A stretch of DNA of 64,000 nucleotides from AWTP1-13 sp033764875 (GTDB lineage Bacteria > Pseudomonadota > Alphaproteobacteria > Rhizobiales > Hyphomicrobiaceae): assembly GCA_033764875.1 (NCBI GenBank), contig JANRIO010000004.1, positions 62,001-126,000 on the forward strand. Direction: 5' to 3'. This document shows positions 11,984 through 20,027 of this stretch, in pieces. The position numbers were made by a program, and so were the translations under genes. Position 1 is the first letter of the stretch. Each line of letters begins with the position of its first letter. The notes beneath the pieces were generated by a model. The model was not told the DNA's origin, did not search any database, and saw nothing but the letters and a program-made list of their open reading frames with translations.

Positions 11984-12976
11984 TTACTTGCGGTAGGCCG
12001 CCAGCGCCTCCTTGGCCTCGGGCGAGGCGCGCTTCTCCCAGTCGGCGACGAGCTGGTCGCCCATCTTCTTGAGGCCGGCCTTGAAGGTCTCGCTCGGGGG
12101 GAGCACCTTCATGCCCTTGGCCTTGAGCTGCTCGAGATACCAGACGGCCTTCTCCTCCGCGATCTTCCAGCCGCGCGTCTCGGCAGCGGCGGATGCCTTG
12201 AGCAGGGCCTCCTGCTGGTCCTTGGGCAGGCTGGCGAAGGCGGCCTTGGAAACCATGACCACGTTCTTCGGGATCCAGGCCTGGCAGTCGTAGAAGTGCG
12301 AGATCGTCTCCCAGGTCTTGCTGTCGTAGCCGGTGGCGCCCGAGGTCATAAAGGCGTTGACCGTGCCGGTCGCCAGCGCCTGCGGCAGCTCGGCCGCCTG
12401 CACGGTGACGGCCTGGGCCCCGGCGAGCTCGGCGATGCGCGTGGTGCCGACGTTGTAGGCGCGCATCTTGAGGCCCTTCAGGTCGTCGACCGAGCTCACC
12501 TCCTTGTTCACGTAGAGGCCCTGCGGCCCCCAGGCGACGGAATAGAGAAGCATGATGCCCTGGCCGTCGAGCTTCTTGGCCATGGCGGGCTTCTGCGCCT
12601 GCCAGAGACGGAAGGCGTCCTTGTAGCTCGCGGCCACGAAGGGGATGGTGTCGAGGCCGAAGACGGCGTCCTCGTTCTCGTGGATCGAGATGAGGACCTC
12701 GCCCATCTGCGCCTGGCCGGTGGCCACGGCGCGCTTGATCTCGGGCGCCTTGAACAGCGAGGCCCCGGGATGCACCGTGATCTCGAGCTTGCCGCCCGTC
12801 GCCTTCTTCACCTCCTCGGCGAACCAGGCGAGGTTCTCGGAATGATAGTTGTTGGCAGCATAGGCGGCCGGCAGGTTCCACTTGGTCTGGGCGGCGGCCG
12901 GCAGCGCGGGCACGGCGAGCCCGAGGAGCGCAAGCAGGCCCAGCACGGCACGTTTGGTCACGACGCGTTCGATCAT
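11984..12976 (-). CDS. dctP: TRAP transporter periplasmic solute-binding protein
   Basis: 330-residue periplasmic receptor of a TRAP transporter. A Sec signal peptide (VTKRAVLGLLALLGLAVPAL, cleaved after AAA) precedes a DctP fold with the typical ...GASLFKAPEIKRAVATGQ... segment and the conserved GLKMRAYN substrate-binding region. TRAP receptors usually bind organic acids; the ligand is not evident. AAAGG lies at normal distance from the ATG at 12976; a GTG four codons upstream sits too close to that site. It follows the large permease gene with about 60 bases between them. The order small permease, large permease, receptor supports one transcript. Confidence 0.9.
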   Translation of the reverse strand: MIERVVTKRAVLGLLALLGLAVPALPAAAQTKWNLPAAYAANNYHSENLAWFAEEVKKATGGKLEITVHPGASLFKAPEIKRAVATGQAQMGEVLISIHENEDAVFGLDTIPFVAASYKDAFRLWQAQKPAMAKKLDGQGIMLLYSVAWGPQGLYVNKEVSSVDDLKGLKMRAYNVGTTRIAELAGAQAVTVQAAELPQALATGTVNAFMTSGATGYDSKTWETISHFYDCQAWIPKNVVMVSKAAFASLPKDQQEALLKASAAAETRGWKIAEEKAVWYLEQLKAKGMKVLPPSETFKAGLKKMGDQLVADWEKRASPEAKEALAAYRK

Positions 12977-13034
12977 GGGTCTCGTCACCTTTCTCTCTTG
13001 TTTCTCTTGGGGGGTGTCTGTGCCGTGTCGGGGC

Positions 13035-14342
13035 TCATCCGGGAAAGACCAGGCGCGGCAGCCACATCACGATGCCCGGAAACACGGTGATGATAGCCAC
13101 CGCCGCGACCAGGAGGAAGAAGAAAGGCAGCGCCGCGCGGGCCACCGTGTTGCTGTCGTGGCCGCTCATGGTCTGCAGCACGAACAGGTTGAACCCGACC
13201 GGCGGCGACACCTCGGCCATCTCCACGATGAGCACGAGGAAGATGCCGAACCAGACGAGGTCGAAGCCGGCCTTCTGCACCATCGGCAGCACCACGACGG
13301 TGGTCAGCACGATCATCGATATGCCGTCGAGCGCGGTGCCGAGCACGATGTACATGACGGTGAGCGCGGCGATCAGCATATAGGGCGACAGCTTCAGGCC
13401 CTCGACCCATTGGGCGAGTGCCACGGGGATGCCGGTGTAGCCCATCGACGTCGACATGAAGGAGGCGCCGGCGAGGATCAGCATGATCATGGCGGTGAGC
13501 CGCGCAGATCCCATCACGCTCTCCCAGAAGGCGTGGGGCGTGAGCGAGCCCGACCACCAGGCGATGGCGAGGGAGCCGACGACGCCCCAGGCCGCGCACT
13601 CGGTCGCCGTCGCCCAGCCGGTCAGCAGCACGACGAACACCAGGGCGATGAGGAGCAGGCAGGGGATCAGATTGGCGCTCTCCTTGAGCTTCTCCTTGAG
13701 CGACATCTCGGGCTCGGGCGGCGGCATCCTGTGGGGATTGGCCAGCGCCCAGACGGCGAGATAGCCCGAGTAGAGCAGCATCACGAGCAGGCCCGGCAGG
13801 AAGCCCGCAAGAAACACCTGGAGGATCGAGACCTCGGCGGCCACCGCGTAGACCACCATGGTGATCGAGGGCGGGATGAGGATGCCGAGGGTGCCGGCGC
13901 CGGCGAGAGATCCCAGCGACACCATCTCGGGATAGCCGCGCTTCTTCAGCTCGGGCAGCGCGATCTTGGCGATGGTGGCGCAGGTGGCGGCCGAGGAGCC
14001 CGACACCGAGCCGAAGATGCCGCAGCCCAGCACGTTGACGTGCAGGAGCCGGCCCGGCACGCGGCCGAGCCAGGGCGAGAGCCCGCGGAACATCTCCTCC
14101 GACAGCTTGGTCCGGAACAGAATCTCGCCCATCCAGATGAACAGCGGCAGGGCGGCAAGCTCCCAGGAGGCGGCGTTGCCCCAGATCTTGGTGGCGAGCA
14201 CGGAGCCCGCAGGGATGGCACCGGGGGCGAACTGCATGCCGACCCAGCCGCAAGCCAACAGCGCGATGGCGATCCAGACGCCAGCGCCGAGCAGCACGAC
14301 GAGGAGGGCGCCGATCAGGATCGAGATCGAGATGAGATCCAT
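13035..14342 (-). CDS. dctM: TRAP transporter large permease
   Basis: 435-residue inner-membrane protein with about twelve hydrophobic segments, the DctM ion-coupled transport subunit. Recognisable family features include PLFIWMGEILFRTKLSEEMF, the GSVSGSSAATCATIAKIALP segment and ILIPPSITMVVYA. These place it with the DctM/SiaM superfamily of sodium-driven TRAP importers. It begins nine bases after the small permease stop and is followed by the receptor gene, so the three form one operon. Nothing in the sequence shows the substrate. Confidence 0.93.
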   Translation of the reverse strand: MDLISISILIGALLVVLLGAGVWIAIALLACGWVGMQFAPGAIPAGSVLATKIWGNAASWELAALPLFIWMGEILFRTKLSEEMFRGLSPWLGRVPGRLLHVNVLGCGIFGSVSGSSAATCATIAKIALPELKKRGYPEMVSLGSLAGAGTLGILIPPSITMVVYAVAAEVSILQVFLAGFLPGLLVMLLYSGYLAVWALANPHRMPPPEPEMSLKEKLKESANLIPCLLLIALVFVVLLTGWATATECAAWGVVGSLAIAWWSGSLTPHAFWESVMGSARLTAMIMLILAGASFMSTSMGYTGIPVALAQWVEGLKLSPYMLIAALTVMYIVLGTALDGISMIVLTTVVVLPMVQKAGFDLVWFGIFLVLIVEMAEVSPPVGFNLFVLQTMSGHDSNTVARAALPFFFLLVAAVAIITVFPGIVMWLPRLVFPG

Positions 14343-14351
14343 GCGCCGCCC

Positions 14352-14897
14352 CTAGACGCCGCTCGCGGCGGCGCGCTCGATCGCCTCCTCGGCGGTTCTC
14401 GGCGGCTCCTTCTCGTAGCGCGGCTTGTTGCCCAGAGCCACGTGGACGAGCTCGTCCGCGACGGCGACGAAGAGGATGACGAGGCCCGTGGCAAAGCCCG
14501 TCTGCGGGATCCACAGCGGAATCACCAGCACCCCGGTCGACATGTCGTCGATGAGCCAGGAGGTGTAGGTCATGACCACGACCTGCCAGGCGAAGTAGCC
14601 GACGATCACGGCCGCCATGAGCAGCGCGAAGAGCTCGGCCACGTGCCGCGCCCGGCCGGTCAGCCTGTCGGTCAGGAGCCCGACGCGGATCATCTCGCCC
14701 GACTTGAAGGTGTGCGCGAGCCCGAGGAAGGCCATGGAGGCCATGCACCAGGCGGTGAGGTCGTCGCCCGACTTGACGTTGACCCCGATCTCGCGGCCGA
14801 TGGACAGCGCCATCATCAGCAGCAGAATGGCGATGAGGAACAGGCCCGAGAGCCATCCCGAGAGCAGATAAAGTCCGTCCAAAGCCTTTCGAAGCAC
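14352..14897 (-). CDS. dctQ: TRAP transporter small permease
   Basis: 181-residue four-helix membrane protein, partner of DctM. Features are SLFLIAILLLMMALSIGREIG-like first helices, the SGDDLTAWCMASMAFLG segment and the GEMIRVGLLTDRL loop, all typical of DctQ. The GTG at 14897 (VLRKALDGLYLLSG) is preferred because GGGGACCAGG lies just before it. A start at 15011 would add a polar leader and overlap the LysR gene. The gap of 82 bases from that regulator leaves room for a promoter. Confidence 0.85.
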   Translation of the reverse strand: MLRKALDGLYLLSGWLSGLFLIAILLLMMALSIGREIGVNVKSGDDLTAWCMASMAFLGLAHTFKSGEMIRVGLLTDRLTGRARHVAELFALLMAAVIVGYFAWQVVVMTYTSWLIDDMSTGVLVIPLWIPQTGFATGLVILFVAVADELVHVALGNKPRYEKEPPRTAEEAIERAAASGV

Positions 14898-14979
14898 CCC
14901 TGGTCCCCCAAGCTCATGATCCCGCGCGACATTGGCACGTTTTCGCGCCTTGCACACCCCGTCCGGCGTGGCTTCGAGA

Positions 14980-15921
14980 TCAGCGCGCAGCCCTGCCAGC
15001 GGGCACGGCATCGTCCGGGCAGGGCTGCCAGGTTGCCAGACGCGCCTTGAGGTCGTCGACCAGCCAGCGGGCAGCCGGCCCCAGACGCGTGCCGCGCTGG
15101 CGGACCACGTGCAGGGGCAGCGTCAGGCCCTCGCTCTGCGGGATGTGGAGCCGCTTCAGAAGCCCCTTTTCCACCTCCTCGGCCACCATGTGCCACGGCA
15201 TGTGGCACCAGCCGAAGCCGGCGCGGAGGTACTCGTGGCGCGTCGCGAGATCGGCAAAGCGCCAGAGCCGGCCGCTGTAGATGGAGCCGGTGAGGCTCGA
15301 GGTCAGGGGCGAGCGGTCGGTGAGCACGAGCTGGATCTGCTGCGCGAGCAGGTCGGCGCCGAGAGGCCCGGCGTGCGCCGCCAGGGGATGCGCCGCGGCG
15401 ACCACCGGCACCAGGGCGACATGGGCGAGGAAGTCCGCATCGAGATCGCCGGCGCCGGTGCTGAGAAGGCAATAGATAGCAAAGCGGGCCTGGCCATCGC
15501 GCAGGCGCTGCTCGGCCGCGCCCAGCCCCTCGGTCAGCAAGGCCACCGGCAGGCAGGGAAAGGCCGCCTGCAGCGAGCGCAGGCTCTCCATCAGCAGGGG
15601 CGTGGGAAACATCGCGTCGACGGCGAAGGCGAGCTCGGGCTCGGTGCCGCCGGCGATGCTCTCGGCGTGGTTGCGCAAGGCGTCGGCACGCTGCACCACC
15701 TGGCGGGCATCGGCGAGCACGGCGCGGCCAGCCTCGGTCAGCACCGGCGTCTTGCCGGCCCGGTCGAACAGCGTCAGGCGCAGCGTCTCCTCGAGCGTCT
15801 GGATCGACTGGCTCACTGCCGACTGCACGCGGCCGAGCCGGCGGGCCGCGGCGGAGAAGCTCCCGGTCTCGGCGACGGCCATCAGAATCCGCAACTGGTC
15901 GAGTGTCAGTCCGTCGAGCAT
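14980..15921 (-). CDS. LysR family transcriptional regulator
   Basis: 313-residue regulator. The N-terminal winged helix-turn-helix (LDQLRILMAVAETGSFSAAARRLGRVQSAVSQSIQTLE, residues about 6-44) is standard LysR. The rest is the periplasmic-binding-like effector domain. It is divergent from the RutE-like nitroreductase (108 bases between starts) and lies directly upstream of the TRAP genes on the same strand. LysR proteins usually control the divergent neighbour, so the reductase is the likeliest target; the TRAP transporter is a second candidate. The inducer is unknown. Confidence 0.9.
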   Translation of the reverse strand: MLDGLTLDQLRILMAVAETGSFSAAARRLGRVQSAVSQSIQTLEETLRLTLFDRAGKTPVLTEAGRAVLADARQVVQRADALRNHAESIAGGTEPELAFAVDAMFPTPLLMESLRSLQAAFPCLPVALLTEGLGAAEQRLRDGQARFAIYCLLSTGAGDLDADFLAHVALVPVVAAAHPLAAHAGPLGADLLAQQIQLVLTDRSPLTSSLTGSIYSGRLWRFADLATRHEYLRAGFGWCHMPWHMVAEEVEKGLLKRLHIPQSEGLTLPLHVVRQRGTRLGPAARWLVDDLKARLATWQPCPDDAVPAGRAAR

Positions 15922-16029
15922 CCATCACCTCGACCGATAGATGACATCAGGATTTGGCCAATTGCAACGATGGATCGAGACGCGCACATCTCCGGCATGC
16001 AATCGCGCATTCGCCACTGGAGATCACCC

Positions 16030-16662
16030 ATGACCCTTGCCGGCCTGTTCACCAAGTCCCCCAAGCCCGAAGGCGGCACCCGCCTCGACGACACGGCGCT
16101 CGACGTGCTGTTCCGCGGCGCCCGCACCCACAATGGCTGGCTGCCCGTCGAGGTGCCGGAGGCCCTGCTGCGGGAGGCGGTCGAGCTCACCAAGATGGGC
16201 CCGACCTCGGCCAACATGCTGCCGCTGCGCCTCGTGCTCCTGCGCTCGGAGGAGGCCAAGCAGCGCCTGAAGCCCGCCCTCATGCCCGGCAACGTCGAGA
16301 AGACCATGACGGCGCCGGTCGTCGCCATCGCGGGCTACGACACCAAGTTCTACGAGTTGCTGCCGCGCCTGTTTCCGCACGCAGACGCCAAGAGCTGGTT
16401 CGTCGGCAACGAGGCCTTCGCCACCGACGCGGCCTACAAGAACGGCACGCTGCAGGTCGCCTATCTCATCCTCGCCCTGCGCGCCGTCGGCCTCGACACC
16501 GGCCCCATGACCGGGTTCGATGCCGCCGCCGTGGACGCCGCCTTCTTCCCCGGCGGGCAGATCAAGTCGAACGTGATCATCAACATCGGCTACGGCGACA
16601 AGACCAAGCTGTTCCCGAGGAGCCCGCGCCTCGCCTTCGACGAGATCGCCTCGTTCGCGTGA
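16030..16662 (+). CDS. Nitroreductase family protein, RutE-like (malonic semialdehyde reductase type)
   Basis: 210-residue FMN-dependent reductase. It closely follows the RutE pattern: LFRGARTHNGWLPVEVPE at the start, KMGPTSANMLPLRLV (FMN contact), MPGNVEKTMTAPVVAI, then LRAVGLDTGPMTGFD and INIGYGDKTKLFPRSPRL. In E. coli RutE reduces malonic semialdehyde in pyrimidine catabolism, but no other rut gene is nearby, so the local substrate may differ. GGAG precedes the ATG. It is divergent from a LysR regulator that probably controls it. Confidence 0.85.
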   Translation: MTLAGLFTKSPKPEGGTRLDDTALDVLFRGARTHNGWLPVEVPEALLREAVELTKMGPTSANMLPLRLVLLRSEEAKQRLKPALMPGNVEKTMTAPVVAIAGYDTKFYELLPRLFPHADAKSWFVGNEAFATDAAYKNGTLQVAYLILALRAVGLDTGPMTGFDAAAVDAAFFPGGQIKSNVIINIGYGDKTKLFPRSPRLAFDEIASFA

Positions 16663-16756
16663 GCTCGGCGAGCCCTGCTGCGCAGCCGCTCCCGCGCACT
16701 CTCGTTCGCAGCCAGCACGCTTCGGCGCGCTCTTGTCCGGCCGACCCGCTTCTGCA

Positions 16757-16793
16757 ATCCCGGAAACCGCGCGCGAGCGCGATTGTCCGGGAT
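16757..16793. repeat. REP-like intergenic palindrome
   Basis: The outer arms ATCCCGGA (16757-16764) and TCCGGGAT (16786-16793) pair perfectly around a GC-rich centre. Similar CCGGA/TCCGG hairpins recur at 16832 and 19793, which suggests a dispersed palindromic repeat family rather than single terminators. Confidence 0.5.
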
Positions 16794-16831
16794 CCTGCCC
16801 GTTGCCTCCCGGGGCGAGGCCTCGATCAAGA

Positions 16832-16861
16832 CCCCGGACAGGCGCTCCGCGCCTTCCGGGG
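16832..16861. repeat. REP-like intergenic palindrome
   Basis: CCCCGGA...TCCGGGG arms enclose a second perfect stem GGCGC-TCC-GCGCC. The same outer arm sequence and the inner GCGCCTTCCGG block occur again at 19793-19828. No T tract follows, so a role as plain terminator is less likely. Confidence 0.5.
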
Positions 16862-16889
16862 ATGCATGCGGGGGAGCGCGCTCCCAGTC

Positions 16890-16913
16890 CCCTCTCCCCG
16901 CAAGCGGGGAGAG
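16890..16913. repeat. Perfect GC-rich inverted repeat
   Basis: CCTCTCCCCGC and GCGGGGAGAGG form an 11-base-pair stem with a two-base loop, just before the csaA 3'-end fragment. This form is typical of abundant intergenic repeats in rhizobial genomes. It has no adjoining T run. Confidence 0.45.
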
Positions 16914-16931
16914 GGAGATGTCCAGCACCGC

Positions 16932-17046
16932 TCAGAACAGCCGGCCGCCGTTGGGGACTTTGAGGGTGGGCTGGATCAGCACCACCTCGCCCGTCTCGTC
17001 GGGGAAGCCCAACGTCAGCACCTGGCTCAGGTGCCCAGCCGATTTG
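16932..17046 (-). pseudogene. Detached, diverged copy of the csaA 3' end
   Basis: Reading leftward, this stretch encodes SQVLTLGFPDETGEVVLIQP and then TLKVPNGGRLF with a stop at 16932. It matches the last ~31 residues of the complete csaA at 18748 (SQVLTLGFPDADGAVVLIGP, then SLKVPDGGRLF). Nucleotide identity is roughly four in five by eye. Homology stops near 17046 and no start or upstream domain is present, so it is a fragment. Changes are mostly conservative, so it diverged as coding sequence before it was cut off. It may mark the far end of an element inserted in the 3' end of csaA. Confidence 0.75.
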
Positions 17047-17203
17047 GGAACGTGCAAGAAACCCCTATAAAAAACACTTCTGCGTGGTCGCCGATTAGTC
17101 TCTATACCGCGTAGGGTCGGTTTCCATACCGCTGGCTATCCCGAGTTGCATCGACGCGAGTTGCAGCGGCAGGGTCAACCAGGGCGCGTTCATACCCCGT
17201 GTC

Positions 17204-17425
17204 CTACGCGTTCTGCATCCCTTGGCGCTTGGCCGCGAGTTTGGCCATAACGGTGTACTCGATCTCGTCACCGGGTATCAGTTGAGGGTTGGTGACAAGG
17301 CCGCCCGCCTTCTCCCAGTCGTCGCCGTCAGGGTATCGGTAGTAGCTCCAGCTCGCGCCACACGGATGCGTAACCGTGCGTGCCTGAACGTCCACTGTGA
17401 ACTCATGGATATCAGGCCGAGGCAT
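17204..17425 (-). CDS. Small hypothetical protein of the accessory segment
   Basis: 73-residue protein starting MPRPDIHEFTVDVQARTVTH, with no recognised domain. A GGGAGG ribosome site stands just before the ATG, which overlaps the end of the upstream small gene by 14 bases, so the two are probably translated together. Soluble, no signal peptide. Base composition is less GC-rich than in the flanking genes, consistent with acquired DNA between the two csaA 3' ends. Confidence 0.5.
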   Translation of the reverse strand: MPRPDIHEFTVDVQARTVTHPCGASWSYYRYPDGDDWEKAGGLVTNPQLIPGDEIEYTVMAKLAAKRQGMQNA

Positions 17426-17681
17426 GGTCGCCTCCCAGTTGGCGCGTCGGGCCGAAGCCGAGCGTGTTGAACAACTCCTCATTCTTGATGACGATGCGCG
17501 GGATGCCGTGCTGCTGGGCCAGCGCTTGCGCCTCCATCCAAGCGTCCGTGGCAAGCTTGCCGAACGGGCACGTGAGCCATTCGGACGGCTGCCCGTTCCG
17601 CCAGACGCAACCCGAATACTGCCCATGGATTTCGCCGTTCGGGCGACGCGAGACGCTGAATTCGATATAACTTTCACTCAT
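17412..17681 (-). CDS. Small hypothetical protein of the accessory segment
   Basis: 89-residue protein starting MSESYIEFSVSRRPNGEIHG; not recognised. An AGGGAG ribosome site precedes the chosen ATG. An earlier in-frame ATG at 17768 has no such site. It has a mixed alpha/beta look, with a possible helix around DAWMEAQALAQQHG. It forms a two-gene unit with the next small gene. Codon use differs from the rest of the window, suggesting horizontal origin. Confidence 0.5.
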   Translation of the reverse strand: MSESYIEFSVSRRPNGEIHGQYSGCVWRNGQPSEWLTCPFGKLATDAWMEAQALAQQHGIPRIVIKNEELFNTLGFGPTRQLGGDHASA

Positions 17682-18085
17682 CTCGAAATACTCCCTGCGA
17701 TACCTTGTTTCGCCTTGCGGTGTGGCTTTATGGAAAACAGATTCGGCTCGGCTGGCAAACTGCCGCATGCAGGCCTGTCATGCCCGTACCCTCTTGCGAC
17801 GGCGCCTGATCCCCAGGTTCCGTATAAACACGCTTGTACTTAAGCTCGCGCTTGTCCTGCATGCGTGGCCGAACTGCTGCAGTTTCGTGCCTTCGGAAAT
17901 ACATTCCGCGATCTATCCATATTCAAACGGTGAAACTGTGGATAAAAAGTCGAATGCCATTGAGTGTTCGCCTCAGGTAAGTAAAGGTGTTCTTGGCGAA
18001 ATATGCCAGTGGAAAACCCGTCCGAGGTGCGCGCGCGCCGCGCAAATCACGTTATATGTCTTGTGCTCCTGATGGATCACACGGC
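17682..18085. other. Non-coding spacer of the accessory segment
   Basis: About 400 bases between two gene starts pointing away from each other. Lower GC than the surroundings. Open frames here have no ribosome site or protein-like composition. It presumably holds the divergent promoters of the small genes; no confident box was found. Confidence 0.4.
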
Positions 18086-18508
18086 ATGGCCAAGAGTTCT
18101 TCAACTAGCAACCAATTCTCGCTTGGCCTTCCAGGCGACAAGCAGCCTGCGCCGCCGCGCCCGACGTACACGCCCCCGAAAAAGACGTACTGGTTCAAGT
18201 GCAAACTTTGGGCACAGGACCAACACGAGCAGTACAGCCATCGTCACTTTCGCAAGTTGCGTTGGGCCATCGCCACATCGGCGTTCTTGTATCTTGTCGT
18301 CTGGCCGAGTGCTGAGCCTTACTCGGCGCCGCTGAAAGTCTATCGAGACGTCGCGCTCGCTTGGCTGGGCTCTTCTACAATATCGAGAATACCTGCGCCC
18401 GCCGACGCCCCGAAGGCCATCGTGCCACCAACGCCGCAGATGCCTGCGCCCGCCACCATGGGGCCGTGGCAGAGCATCACTACGGATGCGGAAGGGCGTC
18501 CGAAGTGA
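18086..18508 (+). CDS. Hypothetical single-pass membrane protein
   Basis: 140-residue protein, not recognised. A Pro-rich N-terminal cytosolic part (GLPGDKQPAPPRPTYTPPKK) and a basic stretch precede one transmembrane helix around residues 70-87 (WAIATSAFLYLVVWP). A short Ala/Pro-rich tail ends TTDAEGRPK. The ribosome site before the ATG at 18086 is weak, so the start may lie elsewhere. It sits inside the atypical segment bounded by the csaA 3' ends. Confidence 0.45.
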   Translation: MAKSSSTSNQFSLGLPGDKQPAPPRPTYTPPKKTYWFKCKLWAQDQHEQYSHRHFRKLRWAIATSAFLYLVVWPSAEPYSAPLKVYRDVALAWLGSSTISRIPAPADAPKAIVPPTPQMPAPATMGPWQSITTDAEGRPK

Positions 18509-18722
18509 CGGCGGCCTTCAGACATGCACGCCGTCGCCGCTGATAGAGGTGATAATACTCGCGCGCCCCATCGGTGTCCCGATGGTATCGACGCGGCGGG
18601 TCCACCGCATCTAGTGCGCACGCGCATTGGCTTACAGTGCGCGCAATAGCGCTTAATTGAAATGAGCCTCAGGCGGCAACGACCCGCCGCACTCTCGGCA
18701 GTCAGGCATTCGCCGCTTCCAG

Positions 18723-18739
18723 CCCCGCCTTCGGCGGGG
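18723..18739 (-). terminator. Hairpin after csaA
   Basis: CCCCGCC-TTC-GGCGGGG is a perfect seven-base-pair stem starting nine bases past the csaA stop. It has the form of alphaproteobacterial terminator stems, but no T tract follows on the coding strand, so termination is only probable. Confidence 0.4.
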
Positions 18740-18747
18740 TCAAACCC

Positions 18748-19116
18748 TTAGAACAGTCGGCCGCCGTCGGGCACTTTCAGGCTCGGGCCAATCAGGACGA
18801 CGGCGCCGTCAGCATCGGGGAAGCCCAGGGTGAGCACCTGGCTCATGAACTTGCCGATCTGGCGCGGGGGAAAGTTCACCACCGCCGCCACCTGCCGGCC
18901 GATGAGCTCCTCGGGCTTGTAGTGCACGGTGATCTGGGCGCTGCTTTTCTTCACGCCGATGTCGGGCCCGAAGTCGATCTCGAGGCGGATGGCGGGCTTC
19001 CTTGCCCCCTCGAGGGGCTGGGCGGCCAGCACCGTGCCGACGCGGATGTCGACCTTCATGAAGTCGTCGAAGACGATCTGGGGCGCCGGGCCCGGCTTGT
19101 CGTGCGCGTCCGCCAT
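18748..19116 (-). CDS. csaA: CsaA-like tRNA-binding domain protein
   Basis: 122-residue single-domain protein of the EMAP/tRNA-binding OB fold: FMKVDIRVGTVLAAQPLEGA, then KPAIRLEIDFG, QITVHYKPEELIGRQVAAVVNFPPRQIGKFMSQVLTLGF and a C-terminal KVPDGGRLF. CsaA in other bacteria is a chaperone-like, export-linked or tRNA-binding protein. The chosen start is MADAHDK, which gives the usual family length. A diverged copy of its last 31 codons lies 1.8 kb downstream, past an atypical segment. Confidence 0.88.
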   Translation of the reverse strand: MADAHDKPGPAPQIVFDDFMKVDIRVGTVLAAQPLEGARKPAIRLEIDFGPDIGVKKSSAQITVHYKPEELIGRQVAAVVNFPPRQIGKFMSQVLTLGFPDADGAVVLIGPSLKVPDGGRLF

Positions 19117-19126
19117 GGTGCGGGCC

Positions 19127-19762
19127 TCACTCCATCCACTTGCGCGTGAGCATGAACACGGCACGCTCGCCCAGCATGTTGTGCATGGTGAGCGGCATCC
19201 AGGTGCCGAGCTTCTGGCCCGAGGCGTTGAAGGCCACCGCCCGCTCCACGCGCGCGTCGACCGAGCGGCAGAGGTCCGCGAAATCCTTGATCGTGCACAA
19301 GTGCGCGTTGGGGCTCTCGTACCAGGCGTCGGGCAGGTTCTCGGTCACCGGCATGCGGCCGGTGAACATGAGCTGGGCGCGCACCTGCCAGTGGCCGAAG
19401 TTCGGGAACGAGACGATGGCGCTGCGGCCGATGCGCAGCAGCTCCTGCAGCACGCGGCGCGGCTGGCGGGTGGCCTGGATGGTCAGGCTGAGGATGGCGT
19501 AGTCGAAGGCGTCGTCGGGGTAGTCGGCAAGGTCGCGGTCGGCGTCGCCCTGGATGACGGAGAGGCCGCGGGTGACGCAGGCGTTGACCTTCTCGCGCGT
19601 CACCTCGACGCCGCGGCCGTCGACGTTCTTGGTGTCGGTGAGGAGCTGCAGCAGCGCCCCGTCGCCGCAGCCGACGTCGAGCACGCGCGAGCCCTTGGCC
19701 ACCATCTCGGCGATGAGCAGGTGGTCGAAACGCGGCTGGCCGTGTGAGCTGGGAGCGAGCAT
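19127..19762 (-). CDS. metW: Methionine biosynthesis protein MetW
   Basis: 211-residue methyltransferase-fold protein. The SAM-binding glycine loop is VLDVGCGDGALL near residue 27. The MetW signature includes DYAILSLTIQATRQP, VLQELLRIGRSAIVSFPNFGHW and the C-terminal LTMHNMLGERAVFMLTRK. MetW works with MetX in homoserine acetylation in many proteobacteria, and metX lies just upstream on the same strand. GAGG precedes the ATG at normal distance. The 265-base gap from metX holds a REP-like hairpin, so co-transcription is likely but not certain. Confidence 0.92.
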   Translation of the reverse strand: MLAPSSHGQPRFDHLLIAEMVAKGSRVLDVGCGDGALLQLLTDTKNVDGRGVEVTREKVNACVTRGLSVIQGDADRDLADYPDDAFDYAILSLTIQATRQPRRVLQELLRIGRSAIVSFPNFGHWQVRAQLMFTGRMPVTENLPDAWYESPNAHLCTIKDFADLCRSVDARVERAVAFNASGQKLGTWMPLTMHNMLGERAVFMLTRKWME

Positions 19763-19792
19763 CAATACCTCGAGGCGCGCGCACGGGAAAGA

Positions 19793-19828
19793 TCCCGGAT
19801 AGCCGCGCCTGCGGCGCGCCTTCCGGGA
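19793..19828. repeat. REP-like intergenic palindrome between metX and metW
   Basis: TCCCGGA (19793-19799) and TCCGGGA (19822-19828) flank an inner stem CGCGCC-TGC-GGCGCG. It shares its arms and the GCGCGCCTTCCGG block with the hairpins at 16757 and 16832. Confidence 0.5.
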
Positions 19829-20027
19829 ACGCAAGGAGAGAGGGCGAGGCACGATACGGGAGGCGCTGGCGCGCGGCGGGTACAAGAGCAGATCGCGATC
19901 GCACACGAGCGCGCATCGCGTGAAGATGGGCGCGCATTCGAAAGCATCGCGCGCGCGTCCGCTCCCGAAGGAAGGGACCGCGCTTCAGATGAGCCGCTCT
20001 GGCGTTGTCCGGCCACGGGCAGCGCCC

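Noticed and set aside
12882..15050. 722-codon rightward open frame
   Set aside because: Antisense to the TRAP permeases, dominated by His, Asp and Glu repeats, no recognisable domain.
17722..18072. 116-codon frame inside the accessory segment
   Set aside because: No ribosome site, no protein-like pattern, and it overlaps the expected divergent promoters.
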